This document shows, in pieces, positions 26,031 to 33,586 of a stretch of DNA of 64,000 nucleotides (its first letter is position 1; each line of letters opens with the position of its first letter). The DNA comes from Gordonibacter sp. Marseille-P4307. Lineage in GTDB: Bacteria > Actinomycetota > Coriobacteriia > Coriobacteriales > Eggerthellaceae. The notes beneath the pieces are model-generated. The model was not told the origin of the DNA. It worked only from the letters and a program-made list of their open reading frames with translations, and did not search any database. The translations under genes were made by a program, and so were the position numbers. The DNA lies in the NCBI RefSeq assembly GCF_900604965.1, contig NZ_UWPD01000001.1, positions 1,527,311 through 1,591,310 of the forward strand, written 5' to 3'.

Positions 26031-26492
26031 CTACGCGCGGGAATCGAAAAACGCCTTCAGCTTGCTGAGCGCTTCGGCCAAAAGGCGCGCCTCCCGGTCG
26101 TTCAGTTCGGACAGCGCGGCCGCAAGCATCTCCTCGTGAAAGATCCGGTGCGCCCGATAGACCTTTCGCCCGCGCGCCGTAAGCGACAGCAGTACCTTGC
26201 GCCGATCGGCCTCGTCGCGCTCGCGCCTGACGAATCCCTGGGACTCGAGCTTCTTCACCGCCGATGTGAGCGTGGCAAGCGTGACGCCGAGCCGGTTCGC
26301 CGCGACGTTCATGGGATTACGCTCGTACATGCCCACCGCCACGATGGTATGGACGTCGGTGATGGAAAGACCTTCGGTGAAGCGGTTCTGGAGGGCCTGC
26401 TCCTCAACGCGCAGGATCGAGTTGAACGTACCCGACAGCAGCTCGTCCAAATCGAGGTTTCGATCAAGCAGATGCTGGTAGTTATCGGTCAC
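26031..26492 (-). CDS. MarR-family regulator, FabT-like
   Basis: 153 residues, GTG start with GGGAGGG in front. A MarR winged helix: SITDVHTIVAVG, then the recognition region NRLGVTLATLTSAVKKLESQG and the wing RRERDEADRRKVLLSLTARG. FabT of streptococci is a MarR protein that represses the fatty acid genes when long-chain acyl-ACP is abundant, and it lies at the head of the same gene set. Matching palindromes before acpP and fabH, on each side of this gene, support the same role. No other regulator is in this part of the window. Confidence 0.82.
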   Translation of the reverse strand: MTDNYQHLLDRNLDLDELLSGTFNSILRVEEQALQNRFTEGLSITDVHTIVAVGMYERNPMNVAANRLGVTLATLTSAVKKLESQGFVRRERDEADRRKVLLSLTARGRKVYRAHRIFHEEMLAAALSELNDREARLLAEALSKLKAFFDSRA

Positions 26493-26590
26493 TGACCCTC
26501 CCGGAATCTTGGGCGCCCCTCGTTTCGCGCGCGAACGGATGCGAGTGGAAGTAGCGTGGATTTCTTCGCGACTCCCCCGTCACGCACAGA

Positions 26591-26611
26591 TTAGTTAGAT
26601 AATCAAAGTAA
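26591..26611. promoter_or_regulatory. FabT-like operator upstream of fabH
   Basis: TTAGATAATCAAA is palindromic at 10 of 13 positions and lies about 60-75 bp before the fabH GTG, between divergent fabH and the marR-type gene. The flanking TTAGTTAGA matches the sequence beside the acpP site (TAGTTAGA). GATAAT inside it could be the fabH -10 box. Confidence 0.6.
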
Positions 26612-26619
26612 ATCTAGAT

Positions 26620-26644
26620 CTGTCGAGACATATCGACAGTTTTT
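26620..26644 (+). promoter_or_regulatory. Leader hairpin with U-run before fabH
   Basis: CTGTCGA (26620-26626) pairs with TCGACAG (26633-26639), a 7-bp stem with a 6-nt loop, followed by TTTTT. It looks like a small intrinsic terminator or attenuator in the fabH leader, 25 bp before the GTG. Confidence 0.4.
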
Positions 26645-26668
26645 ACGCAATTCGACCGAGGAGGGCGC

Positions 26669-27835
26669 GTGGGCTGCACCATCGTGGGCTGCGGAAAAGC
26701 CGCACCGAGTCTTGTTGTGACGAATGACGATATCGCGCATCTGGTAGATACCGACAACGAGTGGATCGTGCAGCGCACAGGCATCCGGTGCCGGCGTATC
26801 GCCCAAGGAGAATCGACCACCGACCTGGCGGTGGCGGCAGCCGAGGCGGCGTTGGGAATCGAGACGGACGGTCCCGTCGGAAAAAGCGGATGGAGGTGCG
26901 CGCACCAGGGCGCCGCGCCCCTCGATCCCTCATCGATCGACCTTATCATCTGTATGACCATCAGCCCCGATGCGACCATGCCCTCGCAAGCCGCCCTCGT
27001 GCGCCAGCGCTTGGGGGCGACGGACGCCGTGTGCTTCGACCTGAACGCCGCATGCTCGGGGTGCGTGTACGGCCTGAGCGTGGCCGAAAGCATGATGGCC
27101 GCAGCGAACGCAACCCGCTCCTGCACGCGCAATCCCGTAAAGCGCGCCCTGGTGATCGGCGCCGAGCGGCTCAGCCGCGTGGTGGACTGGACCGATCGGA
27201 CGACCTGCATCCTCTTCGGCGATGGCGCGGGCGCGATCCTGCTCGAATGGAGCGACGCCCCATTGGGAATCCTCTCGACGTTTTTGAAGAACACCGACGA
27301 TACCGATGGACACCTGACGCTTGGGGCCGCCCACGGGGCGAACCCTTCCCCTCCGTTCCCGATCGAAACGCCTGAAGCCCGTCTGTCGCGCGCCGCTCGA
27401 CAGACAGACGTCCTCGCCGATGCCGCCGATTCGCGAAGAAACGCGAGCGCAACGCCGGAAAGCGGACTAGATCCGGAAGGGTTTTCCCCGTACATCGCCA
27501 TGAACGGCCAAGCCGTGTTCCGGTTCGCCGCCGCAGCGGTCGTCGAGGCTGTCGAGGAGGCCTGCGCACGGGCGGGCGTATCCGTCGACGACATCGATCT
27601 GATCGTTCCCCACCAGGCAAACGAGCGCATCATCCGTTATGCCGCCAAGAAGCTGGGGCTTCCGATCGAGCGGTTCCAGCTCTCCATCAACGCATCCGCC
27701 AACACCTCGGCCGCCAGCGCGCTCATGGCTCTGACCGACGCGCTGGCGCAGGGGAAGCTCCGCGCCGGCGACACGGCCGTCATGGTGGGTTTTGGCGGCG
27801 GACTGACCGCCGGATCGGTTCTTTTCCAACTGTAG
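26669..27835 (+). CDS. fabH: 3-oxoacyl-ACP synthase III FabH
   Basis: 388 residues, GTG start after GAGGAGGGCGC. The triad is a Cys in DLNAACSGCVYGL, His in VPHQANERII and Asn in INASANTSAAS. The substrate tunnel region TDNEWIVQRTGI is conserved. FabH starts fatty acid synthesis by joining an acyl-CoA primer to malonyl-ACP; its primer choice sets straight or branched chains. The protein is about 60 residues longer than usual: an insertion near residues 75-90 and a larger one near 225-280, just before YIAMNGQAVFRFA, with a polar, low-complexity composition. The gene is divergent from the operon that encodes the rest of the pathway. Confidence 0.93.
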   Translation: MGCTIVGCGKAAPSLVVTNDDIAHLVDTDNEWIVQRTGIRCRRIAQGESTTDLAVAAAEAALGIETDGPVGKSGWRCAHQGAAPLDPSSIDLIICMTISPDATMPSQAALVRQRLGATDAVCFDLNAACSGCVYGLSVAESMMAAANATRSCTRNPVKRALVIGAERLSRVVDWTDRTTCILFGDGAGAILLEWSDAPLGILSTFLKNTDDTDGHLTLGAAHGANPSPPFPIETPEARLSRAARQTDVLADAADSRRNASATPESGLDPEGFSPYIAMNGQAVFRFAAAAVVEAVEEACARAGVSVDDIDLIVPHQANERIIRYAAKKLGLPIERFQLSINASANTSAASALMALTDALAQGKLRAGDTAVMVGFGGGLTAGSVLFQL

Positions 27836-27936
27836 GGAAAACCCTATTTAATCTTTTGTAAGAATAAATAAGAACCGCGCTTTTACAAAACGGCAACGAA
27901 AATTCCCTTCCGCTAAACCCTACGTTTCTCGATCCA

Positions 27937-27983
27937 AAAACGCCTGGTTACCAACTCACTACGTTGATAACCAGGCGTTTTGT
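27937..27983. terminator. Strong terminator after fabH
   Basis: AAAACGCCTGGTTA (27937-27950) pairs over 14 bp with TAACCAGGCGTTTT (27968-27981), with a 17-nt loop and flanking A and T runs; it would work on both strands. Confidence 0.85.
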
Positions 27984-27999
27984 TATTACCATGACCCTA

Positions 28000-28017
28000 T
28001 TGCCAACAAAATGGCAA
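28000..28017. promoter_or_regulatory. Candidate operator upstream of the nap operon
   Basis: TTGCCA-ACAAAA-TGGCAA is a perfect 6-bp inverted repeat with a 6-nt centre, 70 bp before napG. Its TTG...CAA ends recall Crp/Fnr-type half-sites, but the spacing (18 nt overall) is longer than the Fnr consensus. The binding protein is unknown. Confidence 0.4.
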
Positions 28018-28086
28018 CAAACGAGGGGGATCCGGCGCGGCGTGCGCGAACGCAGCGCTTGGGAAGACGAGTGCGAAGGGCGGGCA

Positions 28087-28692
28087 ATGAGAGGGCGGAC
28101 GATCGTCGCAGTTCTTGCGGGAGCGGCCTGTGCGGTTCAGGGGGCGCTCGTCGCGCTGGGGGGCGATCGAAAACTGCTCAGGCCGCCCGGTTCCCAAGGA
28201 GAGCGCGACCTCATGGCACGCTGCGTGCGCTGTGGGAAATGCATGCTGGCCTGTCCCTACACCGCCATCGCGCCCGCGGGGTTCGATGCGGGGATATCCC
28301 AGGGAACTCCCTTTATCGACGCGCGCACCCAAGCGTGCCGTCTGTGCGAGAACACCCCCTGCGTCAAAGCCTGCCCCACCGATGCCCTGCGCGATATCGA
28401 TAGGATCACCGACATCCACATGGGAACCGCCGTCATCGATGAGAGCCGCTGCCTTTCCTACCGAAGCCTGCGCTGCGAAGTGTGCTATCGCACCTGCCCT
28501 CTTATCGATTCGGCTATATCGATCGAGTATTCGATGCGCGAGGGCGATGCGATCCACGCAACGTTTGCCCCGGTTATCAACGAAGAGAACTGCGTCGGAT
28601 GCGGGCTGTGCGTCGAGCGCTGCCCCGTAGACGACGGAGGGTCCGCCATCGTCATCGAACCGCGCACCGGGCGTTTGCGCGCAACCAGTTAG
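28087..28692 (+). CDS. napG: NapG-type ferredoxin (four [4Fe-4S])
   Basis: 201 residues from the ATG at 28087 after GAAGGGCGGG; longer frames run into the terminator. The hydrophobic N-terminus (IVAVLAGAACAVQGALVALGG) is a signal or membrane anchor. Four ferredoxin-type Cys clusters follow: CVRCGKCMLACP, CRLCENTPCVKACP, CEVCYRTCP and CVGCGLCVERCP, the NapG/MauM arrangement. NapG passes quinol electrons, with NapH, towards NapA. Classical NapG has a twin-arginine signal; none is visible here. It leads the operon napG-napA-napB-napD-napH-napC. Confidence 0.88.
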   Translation: MRGRTIVAVLAGAACAVQGALVALGGDRKLLRPPGSQGERDLMARCVRCGKCMLACPYTAIAPAGFDAGISQGTPFIDARTQACRLCENTPCVKACPTDALRDIDRITDIHMGTAVIDESRCLSYRSLRCEVCYRTCPLIDSAISIEYSMREGDAIHATFAPVINEENCVGCGLCVERCPVDDGGSAIVIEPRTGRLRATS

Positions 28693-28741
28693 GTTTTCCG
28701 CGGCTCGTCCGCGTCAGGAACACGTAAACGGAGGGATAATC

Positions 28742-31279
28742 ATGGATCTGACACGACGTTCATTCGTCAAGGCGACAGCCGTCGCACTCGCCAGCGCTGC
28801 CGCCGGGGGAAGCAGCGCCGCCCTTTCCGGGTGCGCACCCCGTTCGCTTTCCCAGGAAACCGAGATGCACCAGGCGGTCTGCCGCTTCTGCGGCTGCGGC
28901 TGCGGCGTTTTGTGCGAATCGAGGAACGGGAAGCTCGTCTCGGTCACGGGCGACCCGGACAACGGATCGAACCGGGGACTGAACTGCATCAAGGGCTACT
29001 ATCTGGCCAAGATCCTCTACGGAGAGGATCGCATCGTCAAGCCGCTCATCCGCGACGACGCCTCCACCAAGGGAACCGACGAGGGGCTGCGCGAGGCCAC
29101 CTGGACCGAAGCGCTCGAGCTGGTGTCCGAGAAACTTCGCGAGACCTGGAAGAACGACAAGAGCCGTCTGGCGTTTTGGGGTTCGGGCCAGCAGCCCATC
29201 CTCGAGGGGTACTGCACGGCGAAGTTCTGGAAGGCCGGACTGCTGTCAAACAACATCGACCCCAACGCACGCCTGTGCATGGCAAGCGCCGTCGTGGCCT
29301 TCATGAACGTTTTCCAGACCGACGAGCCCGCGGGCTGCTACGCCGACATCGACGAGGCCGACGTGTTCGTAACCTGGGGCGCCAATATGGCCGAAGCGCA
29401 CCCCATGCTGTACTCGCGCCTCACCGCCCGCAAGCTTTCGGGGAACAACGTGCGCCATTTCGATCTGGGAACCATGCGCACCCGCACGTCGGCCAGCGCC
29501 GACAAACTGCTTTTGTTCAAGCCGGGAACCGATCTGGCCATCGCCAACTGCATCGCGAACTACCTGGTGGAAAACAAGCTATACGACGAGAAGTTCGTCA
29601 CCGACCACCTGCAGTTCAAACAGGGCTCCGAAAACATCGGCAACGCCCAGGACGACGGCTACGACGCAAGCGACGCGGGTAAGAGCGCGGGAGCCGTTTC
29701 GGGCATCACCTTCGAGGAGTACGCCGAGAGGCTCAAACCCTACACGTTCGAATACACCGCCGAGCTTTCCGGGGTGCCGATCGAAGACCTCAAAGAGCTC
29801 GCTTCGGTGTTCGCCGAGCCCGGCACCCGCATCATGTCGCTGTGGACCATGGGCGTGAACCAGCACAACCGCGGCACCTGGATGAACCACAACATCTACA
29901 ATATCCACCTGCTCACGGGCAAGATCGCCCAACCCGGCTGCGGTCCGTTCTCGCTTACCGGACAGCCCAGCGCCTGCGGAACCGCGCGCGAGGTGGGCAC
30001 GTTCAGTCACCGCCTCCCCGCCGACCTCGTTGTGAACAACGAGGCGCATCGCCGTTACAGCGAGGCGGTATGGGATCTGCCCGAAGGTTACCTGGACCCC
30101 ATATCCAAGCCCGGCTTCCACACCGTCAAAATCTTCCGAGAGCTGTCCAAGGGCAATATCGACTTCCTCTGGAGCGCCCACAACAACTGGGCGGTTTCCA
30201 TGCCCAACCTCACCCGCACCCTCGGACGGGGCGACAAGAAGGGCATCATGGACAGCTTCATCGTCGTGAGCGAGGTCTACCCCACCCTATCCACCAAGTA
30301 CGCCGACGTCGTGCTGCCCTCGGCCATGTGGGTCGAGCGCGAGGGCCAGTTCGGAAACGGCGAGCGCCGCACCACGGTGTTCGAGAAGGCCGCCGACGCA
30401 CCCGGCGAGGCGCGCTGGGATCTGTGGATGCTCATGGAGGTGGCCAAGCGGGTTCTCGACGGCGAGACGATCGACGGCCAGGACGCCTTCGACAAGCTGT
30501 TCGGCTCCATCTACGACAAAGACGCCGCGGACTTCAAGGCCGACATGCGCGCAACCAACACCGCCCTGTGGGAAGAGTACCGCACGTTCTCGAATCCCGA
30601 GCTCAACCCGCGCGCGGCGGCCATCAACCAGTCGGCCAAGTTGAAGATGGAGGCCAAGCAGCTGGCCCCTTACGAGGCCATCATCAAGGGCCATGGGCTC
30701 ACCTGGCCCGCACGCGAGGTCGACGGGGAATGGAAGCCCACGCTGTGGCGCTTCTGCGACGGTCCCCAAGACGACGGATTCGACCAGTACGGCGTCGATA
30801 AATACGGCACGCGCGATCTGGCCGGCGGCATCTCGTTCTACAAGAGTGCCAACCAGAAGCCCTCGGTGGTCTTTCGACCCTACGAACCTCCCGCCGAGAC
30901 GCCTGACGCGGAATTCCCCTTCTACTTCTGCACAGGACGCCTTCTGGAGCACTGGCACACCGGATCGATGACACGCCGCGTTCCCGAGCTGGACAAGGCG
31001 CTGCCCGAAGCCCTGCTTGAAATGAACCGCGACGACTGCGCGCGCCTGGGCATCGCCAACGGAGACCGCGTGAAAGTCAAGTCCCGCTGGGGCGAATTCG
31101 AGATCAACGTCTCGACGGCGGGACGCATGGAACCGCCCGCAGGCGTGACCTTCGCTCCTTTCTTCGCCGAAGAGGCCCTGGTCAACCTTGCCGTTCAGGA
31201 TACCTACTGCCCCCTGTCCAAAGAGCCCGACTACAAAAAGACCTGCGTGTCCATCGAGAAGGTGGCGAAGGGAGCATGA
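28742..31279 (+). CDS. napA: Periplasmic-type nitrate reductase catalytic subunit NapA, predicted Tat lipoprotein
   Basis: 845 residues with GGAGGG before the ATG. The twin-arginine signal is TRRSFVK at the start, and the signal ends in LSGC (Cys31), a lipobox, so the enzyme is probably lipid-anchored outside the membrane. The [4Fe-4S] ligands are Cys47, Cys50, Cys54 and Cys82 (CRFCGCGC, then GLNCIKGYY). The molybdenum-ligating cysteine lies in NARLCMASAV. WTMGVNQHNRGTW and FYFCTGRLLEHWHTGSMTRR are bis-MGD binding stretches of the Nap/assimilatory nitrate reductase branch of the DMSO reductase family. NapD encoded downstream is the matching Tat chaperone. Confidence 0.93.
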   Translation: MDLTRRSFVKATAVALASAAAGGSSAALSGCAPRSLSQETEMHQAVCRFCGCGCGVLCESRNGKLVSVTGDPDNGSNRGLNCIKGYYLAKILYGEDRIVKPLIRDDASTKGTDEGLREATWTEALELVSEKLRETWKNDKSRLAFWGSGQQPILEGYCTAKFWKAGLLSNNIDPNARLCMASAVVAFMNVFQTDEPAGCYADIDEADVFVTWGANMAEAHPMLYSRLTARKLSGNNVRHFDLGTMRTRTSASADKLLLFKPGTDLAIANCIANYLVENKLYDEKFVTDHLQFKQGSENIGNAQDDGYDASDAGKSAGAVSGITFEEYAERLKPYTFEYTAELSGVPIEDLKELASVFAEPGTRIMSLWTMGVNQHNRGTWMNHNIYNIHLLTGKIAQPGCGPFSLTGQPSACGTAREVGTFSHRLPADLVVNNEAHRRYSEAVWDLPEGYLDPISKPGFHTVKIFRELSKGNIDFLWSAHNNWAVSMPNLTRTLGRGDKKGIMDSFIVVSEVYPTLSTKYADVVLPSAMWVEREGQFGNGERRTTVFEKAADAPGEARWDLWMLMEVAKRVLDGETIDGQDAFDKLFGSIYDKDAADFKADMRATNTALWEEYRTFSNPELNPRAAAINQSAKLKMEAKQLAPYEAIIKGHGLTWPAREVDGEWKPTLWRFCDGPQDDGFDQYGVDKYGTRDLAGGISFYKSANQKPSVVFRPYEPPAETPDAEFPFYFCTGRLLEHWHTGSMTRRVPELDKALPEALLEMNRDDCARLGIANGDRVKVKSRWGEFEINVSTAGRMEPPAGVTFAPFFAEEALVNLAVQDTYCPLSKEPDYKKTCVSIEKVAKGA

Positions 31280-31599
31280 GAAGGCCCGTCATGATCGCAC
31301 TGTGCGCAGGGTTCGTCCTCGCACTCGGAGCCGGCGTGGCGGGATGCGCGGTACCGGCGGAGAAGGCATACGACGCCTCTGCCCACGCGCCGGCTCTCAT
31401 GCCCGCAAGCCATAACGGGCGCTTCGCCGAATTGGGAGCGCAGGGATGCTACGGATGCCACGGATCCAGCGACCAGGCAGACCCGCTGCTCGCCTCCGCC
31501 CCCAAGATGCCAGCCGACCACTACTCGAACTCCGAACCCGCATCGCGCGAGATCGATCCGGTCAGAATGCAATGCAACACTTGCCACGGACAGGAATGA
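31276..31599 (+). CDS. napB: Dihaem cytochrome c NapB-like lipoprotein
   Basis: 107 residues; its ATG overlaps the napA stop (ATGA). A lipoprotein signal ends in VAGC near residue 24. Two haem c sites are present, CYGCH and CNTCH. Between them MPADHYSNSEPASREIDPVRM matches the NapB pattern P-MP-SHY------P-R---CTQCH, where the extra histidine would be the sixth ligand of a haem; I describe that match in parts, not in full. It is shorter than proteobacterial NapB. It would give electrons to NapA at the outer face of the membrane. Confidence 0.82.
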   Translation: MRRPVMIALCAGFVLALGAGVAGCAVPAEKAYDASAHAPALMPASHNGRFAELGAQGCYGCHGSSDQADPLLASAPKMPADHYSNSEPASREIDPVRMQCNTCHGQE

Positions 31600-31607
31600 G
31601 GATCGCC

Positions 31608-31877
31608 ATGGAAGACCCTATCGTCATATCGAGCCTCGTGGTTCGCGCTCTTCCCGATCGGATCGAGGATGCGGCGGCCCGACTGGCCTCCATCGAGGGG
31701 GTGGAGGTTCATGAAACGCTCGACAGCAAGATCGTCGTGACCATCGAGGCGCCCACCGTGGACGCCTCCCACAGCACGGCGGCCTCGTTCAGCGAGATTC
31801 CCGGCGTCATCGGCGTCGATCTGATCTACGTGAACTTCGAGGAGGACCCCGTCGTCAAGAAGGGGTTGAAGCGATGA
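31608..31877 (+). CDS. napD: NapD chaperone
   Basis: 89 residues. The ATG at 31608 (MEDPIVISSLV) is preferred over one at 31596 because TGAGGA lies at proper spacing. A ferredoxin-like fold: ISSLVVRALPDRIEDAAARL, IEGVEVHET, KIVVTIEA, IPGVIGVDLIYVNFEED, which is the NapD pattern (the ending V-L-Y---ED is typical). NapD binds the Tat signal of NapA during cofactor loading. Its stop overlaps the napH start (ATGA). Confidence 0.88.
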   Translation: MEDPIVISSLVVRALPDRIEDAAARLASIEGVEVHETLDSKIVVTIEAPTVDASHSTAASFSEIPGVIGVDLIYVNFEEDPVVKKGLKR

Positions 31878-32785
31878 AACGCCCAAGCGCGGCCTGCACC
31901 CGCATTCGCCGCGCCGTCCAGATCCTGGTTGCGGCCCCGTTCGTCGCGAGTCCCCTCGCGGCGGGCCGGGCCCTCGTCGGCGCCGCAAGAGGGGCCGAGA
32001 CGCCGACGAGCGTCCCGGCCGACCTCCCCTTCTGGGGAACGCTGTCGTCCTCGCAGGTGGGGCCCGTAACCCTGCTCGACCCGTTCGCCGCCGTCCAGGC
32101 GATGGCCGCCTCGCTGTCCGCCGATCCTTCCTGGCTGGTCGCGACGGTTCCCGTCGTCGCCTTCTACGGCCTCGTGCGCGCCCGGGCGTTTTGCGGATGG
32201 GTCTGTCCGGTGAATCTCGTGCTCGAGCTCGTCGACGCGCTGCGTCGGAAGCTCGGCCTCGAGGTGAGCGAGCGTGTTGTGCCGCGCCGCGCGAAGATGG
32301 GCGCGGCCCTCGGCATCGTCGCGGGCTCGGCGATCGTCGGCATTCCGCTGTTCGAGGCCGTATCGCCCTTGAGCGCGCTCAACAAGTTCATCGTGGTGGG
32401 CAGCCTCGTCGGCGCGATCACGCTGACGCTCATCGTCGCAGCCGAGCTTTTGTGGGGACACCGCGTCTGGTGCCGATCGCTGTGCCCCCTCGGAGGGTTC
32501 TACCAGACGCTCGGCCGCATCGGCGTCGTCCGCATCGGAATCGACGCCGATGCCTGCACGCGCTGCGGTCGCTGCAAAAAGGCATGCCTCGCCGACCCCG
32601 AAATTCTCGATCCCGCCATCTACCGGGGTAAGAGCACGGTCGATGCGGGTGATTGCATGATCTGCGGAGCCTGCATCGACGCCTGTCCCGAGCGCGCGCT
32701 GCGCTATACCGCATGCATCCCCTGCTCGGCCCTGCTCGACCCCTTCACCCTATCCGCCACCAACGAGAAGGAGGTGTCGCGATGA
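31874..32785 (+). CDS. napH: NapH-type quinol dehydrogenase membrane protein
   Basis: 303 residues. Four transmembrane helices are likely (about 14-30, 92-108, 140-165, 175-195). NapH hallmarks are CGWVCPVNLV and CRSLCPLGGFY at the ends of helices, and two cytoplasmic [4Fe-4S] clusters, CTRCGRCKKACL and CMICGACIDACP. An N-terminal region after the first helix contains the PFWGTLSSSQVGPVTLLDPF stretch typical of NapH. NapH with NapG oxidises menaquinol. Coupled by 4-bp overlaps to napD and to the next cytochrome gene. Confidence 0.92.
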   Translation: MKRPSAACTRIRRAVQILVAAPFVASPLAAGRALVGAARGAETPTSVPADLPFWGTLSSSQVGPVTLLDPFAAVQAMAASLSADPSWLVATVPVVAFYGLVRARAFCGWVCPVNLVLELVDALRRKLGLEVSERVVPRRAKMGAALGIVAGSAIVGIPLFEAVSPLSALNKFIVVGSLVGAITLTLIVAAELLWGHRVWCRSLCPLGGFYQTLGRIGVVRIGIDADACTRCGRCKKACLADPEILDPAIYRGKSTVDAGDCMICGACIDACPERALRYTACIPCSALLDPFTLSATNEKEVSR

Positions 32786-33474
32786 GCGACCAGAACTCCG
32801 CCGTTCGGCCCGACAATGCGGGCGAAAACCCCAAAGAGCCGCTTCGGAAAACCAAAAAGCCCCTCATCTACGGAATCATCGCCCTGGCCGTCGTCGGGCT
32901 GGGAAGCGCGTTTTGGGTATGGCACGAAACGCCCGGCTTCTGCAACGCCGTCTGCCACTCCCCCATGGACGCCACGGTGGATACCTACAACTGCTCGTCA
33001 GGCTCCCCCGCAACCGACAAATGGGGAAACCCCGTGCCCGACGGCAGCGACATGCTGGTTGTCGTGCATAAGGAAAAAGCCGGGGCCGACTGCCTGACCT
33101 GCCACATCCCCACCATCCAAGAACAGGTGACGGAAGTGGTGGAATGGACTACGGGCAACTACTACGACCCTCTGGCAGAGCGATCCATCGCCGATCTGAA
33201 CGCCTACGGCGCTCGATCCGATGCGAATGCGCTGTGCATGAACGAAGCATGCCACAATACGACTCGAAACGATCTTGCCCGCGCCACCTCGGCGCTTGCG
33301 CGCAACCCGCATGCCGAGATCGAGGGGCATCCCCATTTCGAATGCAGCGACTGCCATAAATCCCACCGTCAGTCGGTGAACGCCTGCTCGGGCTGCCACG
33401 AAGATGCGAAGATCCCAAAAGGATGGCTGACCGTCGCCCAAGCCACGGCGCTCGCGCCGCACGCCGGACGATAA
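32782..33474 (+). CDS. NapC/NirT-type multihaem cytochrome c with non-standard haem motifs
   Basis: 230 residues from the ATG at 32782 (AAGGAGG upstream, ATGA overlap with napH). One N-terminal membrane anchor (about 28-46) leads to an external domain with five possible haem sites: Cys54-x3-Cys58-His, Cys104-x2-Cys107-His, Cys152-x4-Cys157-His, Cys188-x2-Cys191-His and Cys202-x2-Cys205-His. The FCNAVCHSPMD start resembles NrfH/NapC haem 1. NapC-type proteins oxidise quinol and feed the dihaem NapB or NapA. The organism thus encodes both the NapGH and the NapC route in one operon. It could also serve another reductase. Confidence 0.85.
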   Translation: MSDQNSAVRPDNAGENPKEPLRKTKKPLIYGIIALAVVGLGSAFWVWHETPGFCNAVCHSPMDATVDTYNCSSGSPATDKWGNPVPDGSDMLVVVHKEKAGADCLTCHIPTIQEQVTEVVEWTTGNYYDPLAERSIADLNAYGARSDANALCMNEACHNTTRNDLARATSALARNPHAEIEGHPHFECSDCHKSHRQSVNACSGCHEDAKIPKGWLTVAQATALAPHAGR

Positions 33475-33510
33475 AGCGCCCGCATCGCTGAAAAACGCAG
33501 CCGACCTCTC

Positions 33511-33563
33511 CCGCCCCGCACGACCCTCTCTCGCCTCTCGCGACGGGATCGTGCGGGGCGGAA
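33511..33563. terminator. Terminator between nap operon and the convergent regulator
   Basis: CCGCCCCGCACGA (33511-33523) pairs over 13 bp with TCGTGCGGGGCGG (33549-33561), with a 25-nt loop. It lies in the gap between the napC-type and regulator stops. A TTTC lies slightly downstream on the plus strand. Confidence 0.65.
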
Positions 33564-33586
33564 TCGTTTCACATAGTAGGAAAAGC

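Larger units (their letters stand above)
27836..28086. other. 251-bp gap between fabH and nap: AT-rich stretch, terminator, inverted repeat
   Basis: An AT-rich stretch (27838-27900) contains an 8-bp inverted repeat TTTTGTAA/TTACAAAA (27854-27861, 27883-27890). A strong terminator follows, then an inverted repeat TTGCCA-6nt-TGGCAA before napG. No gene is visible here. Confidence 0.6.

Noticed and set aside
28742-31279. NapA as a formate dehydrogenase or another DMSO reductase family member
   Set aside because: Cysteine (not selenocysteine or serine) at the molybdenum position in NARLCMASAV, plus napB, napD, napG, napH and narK nearby, fit nitrate reductase best.
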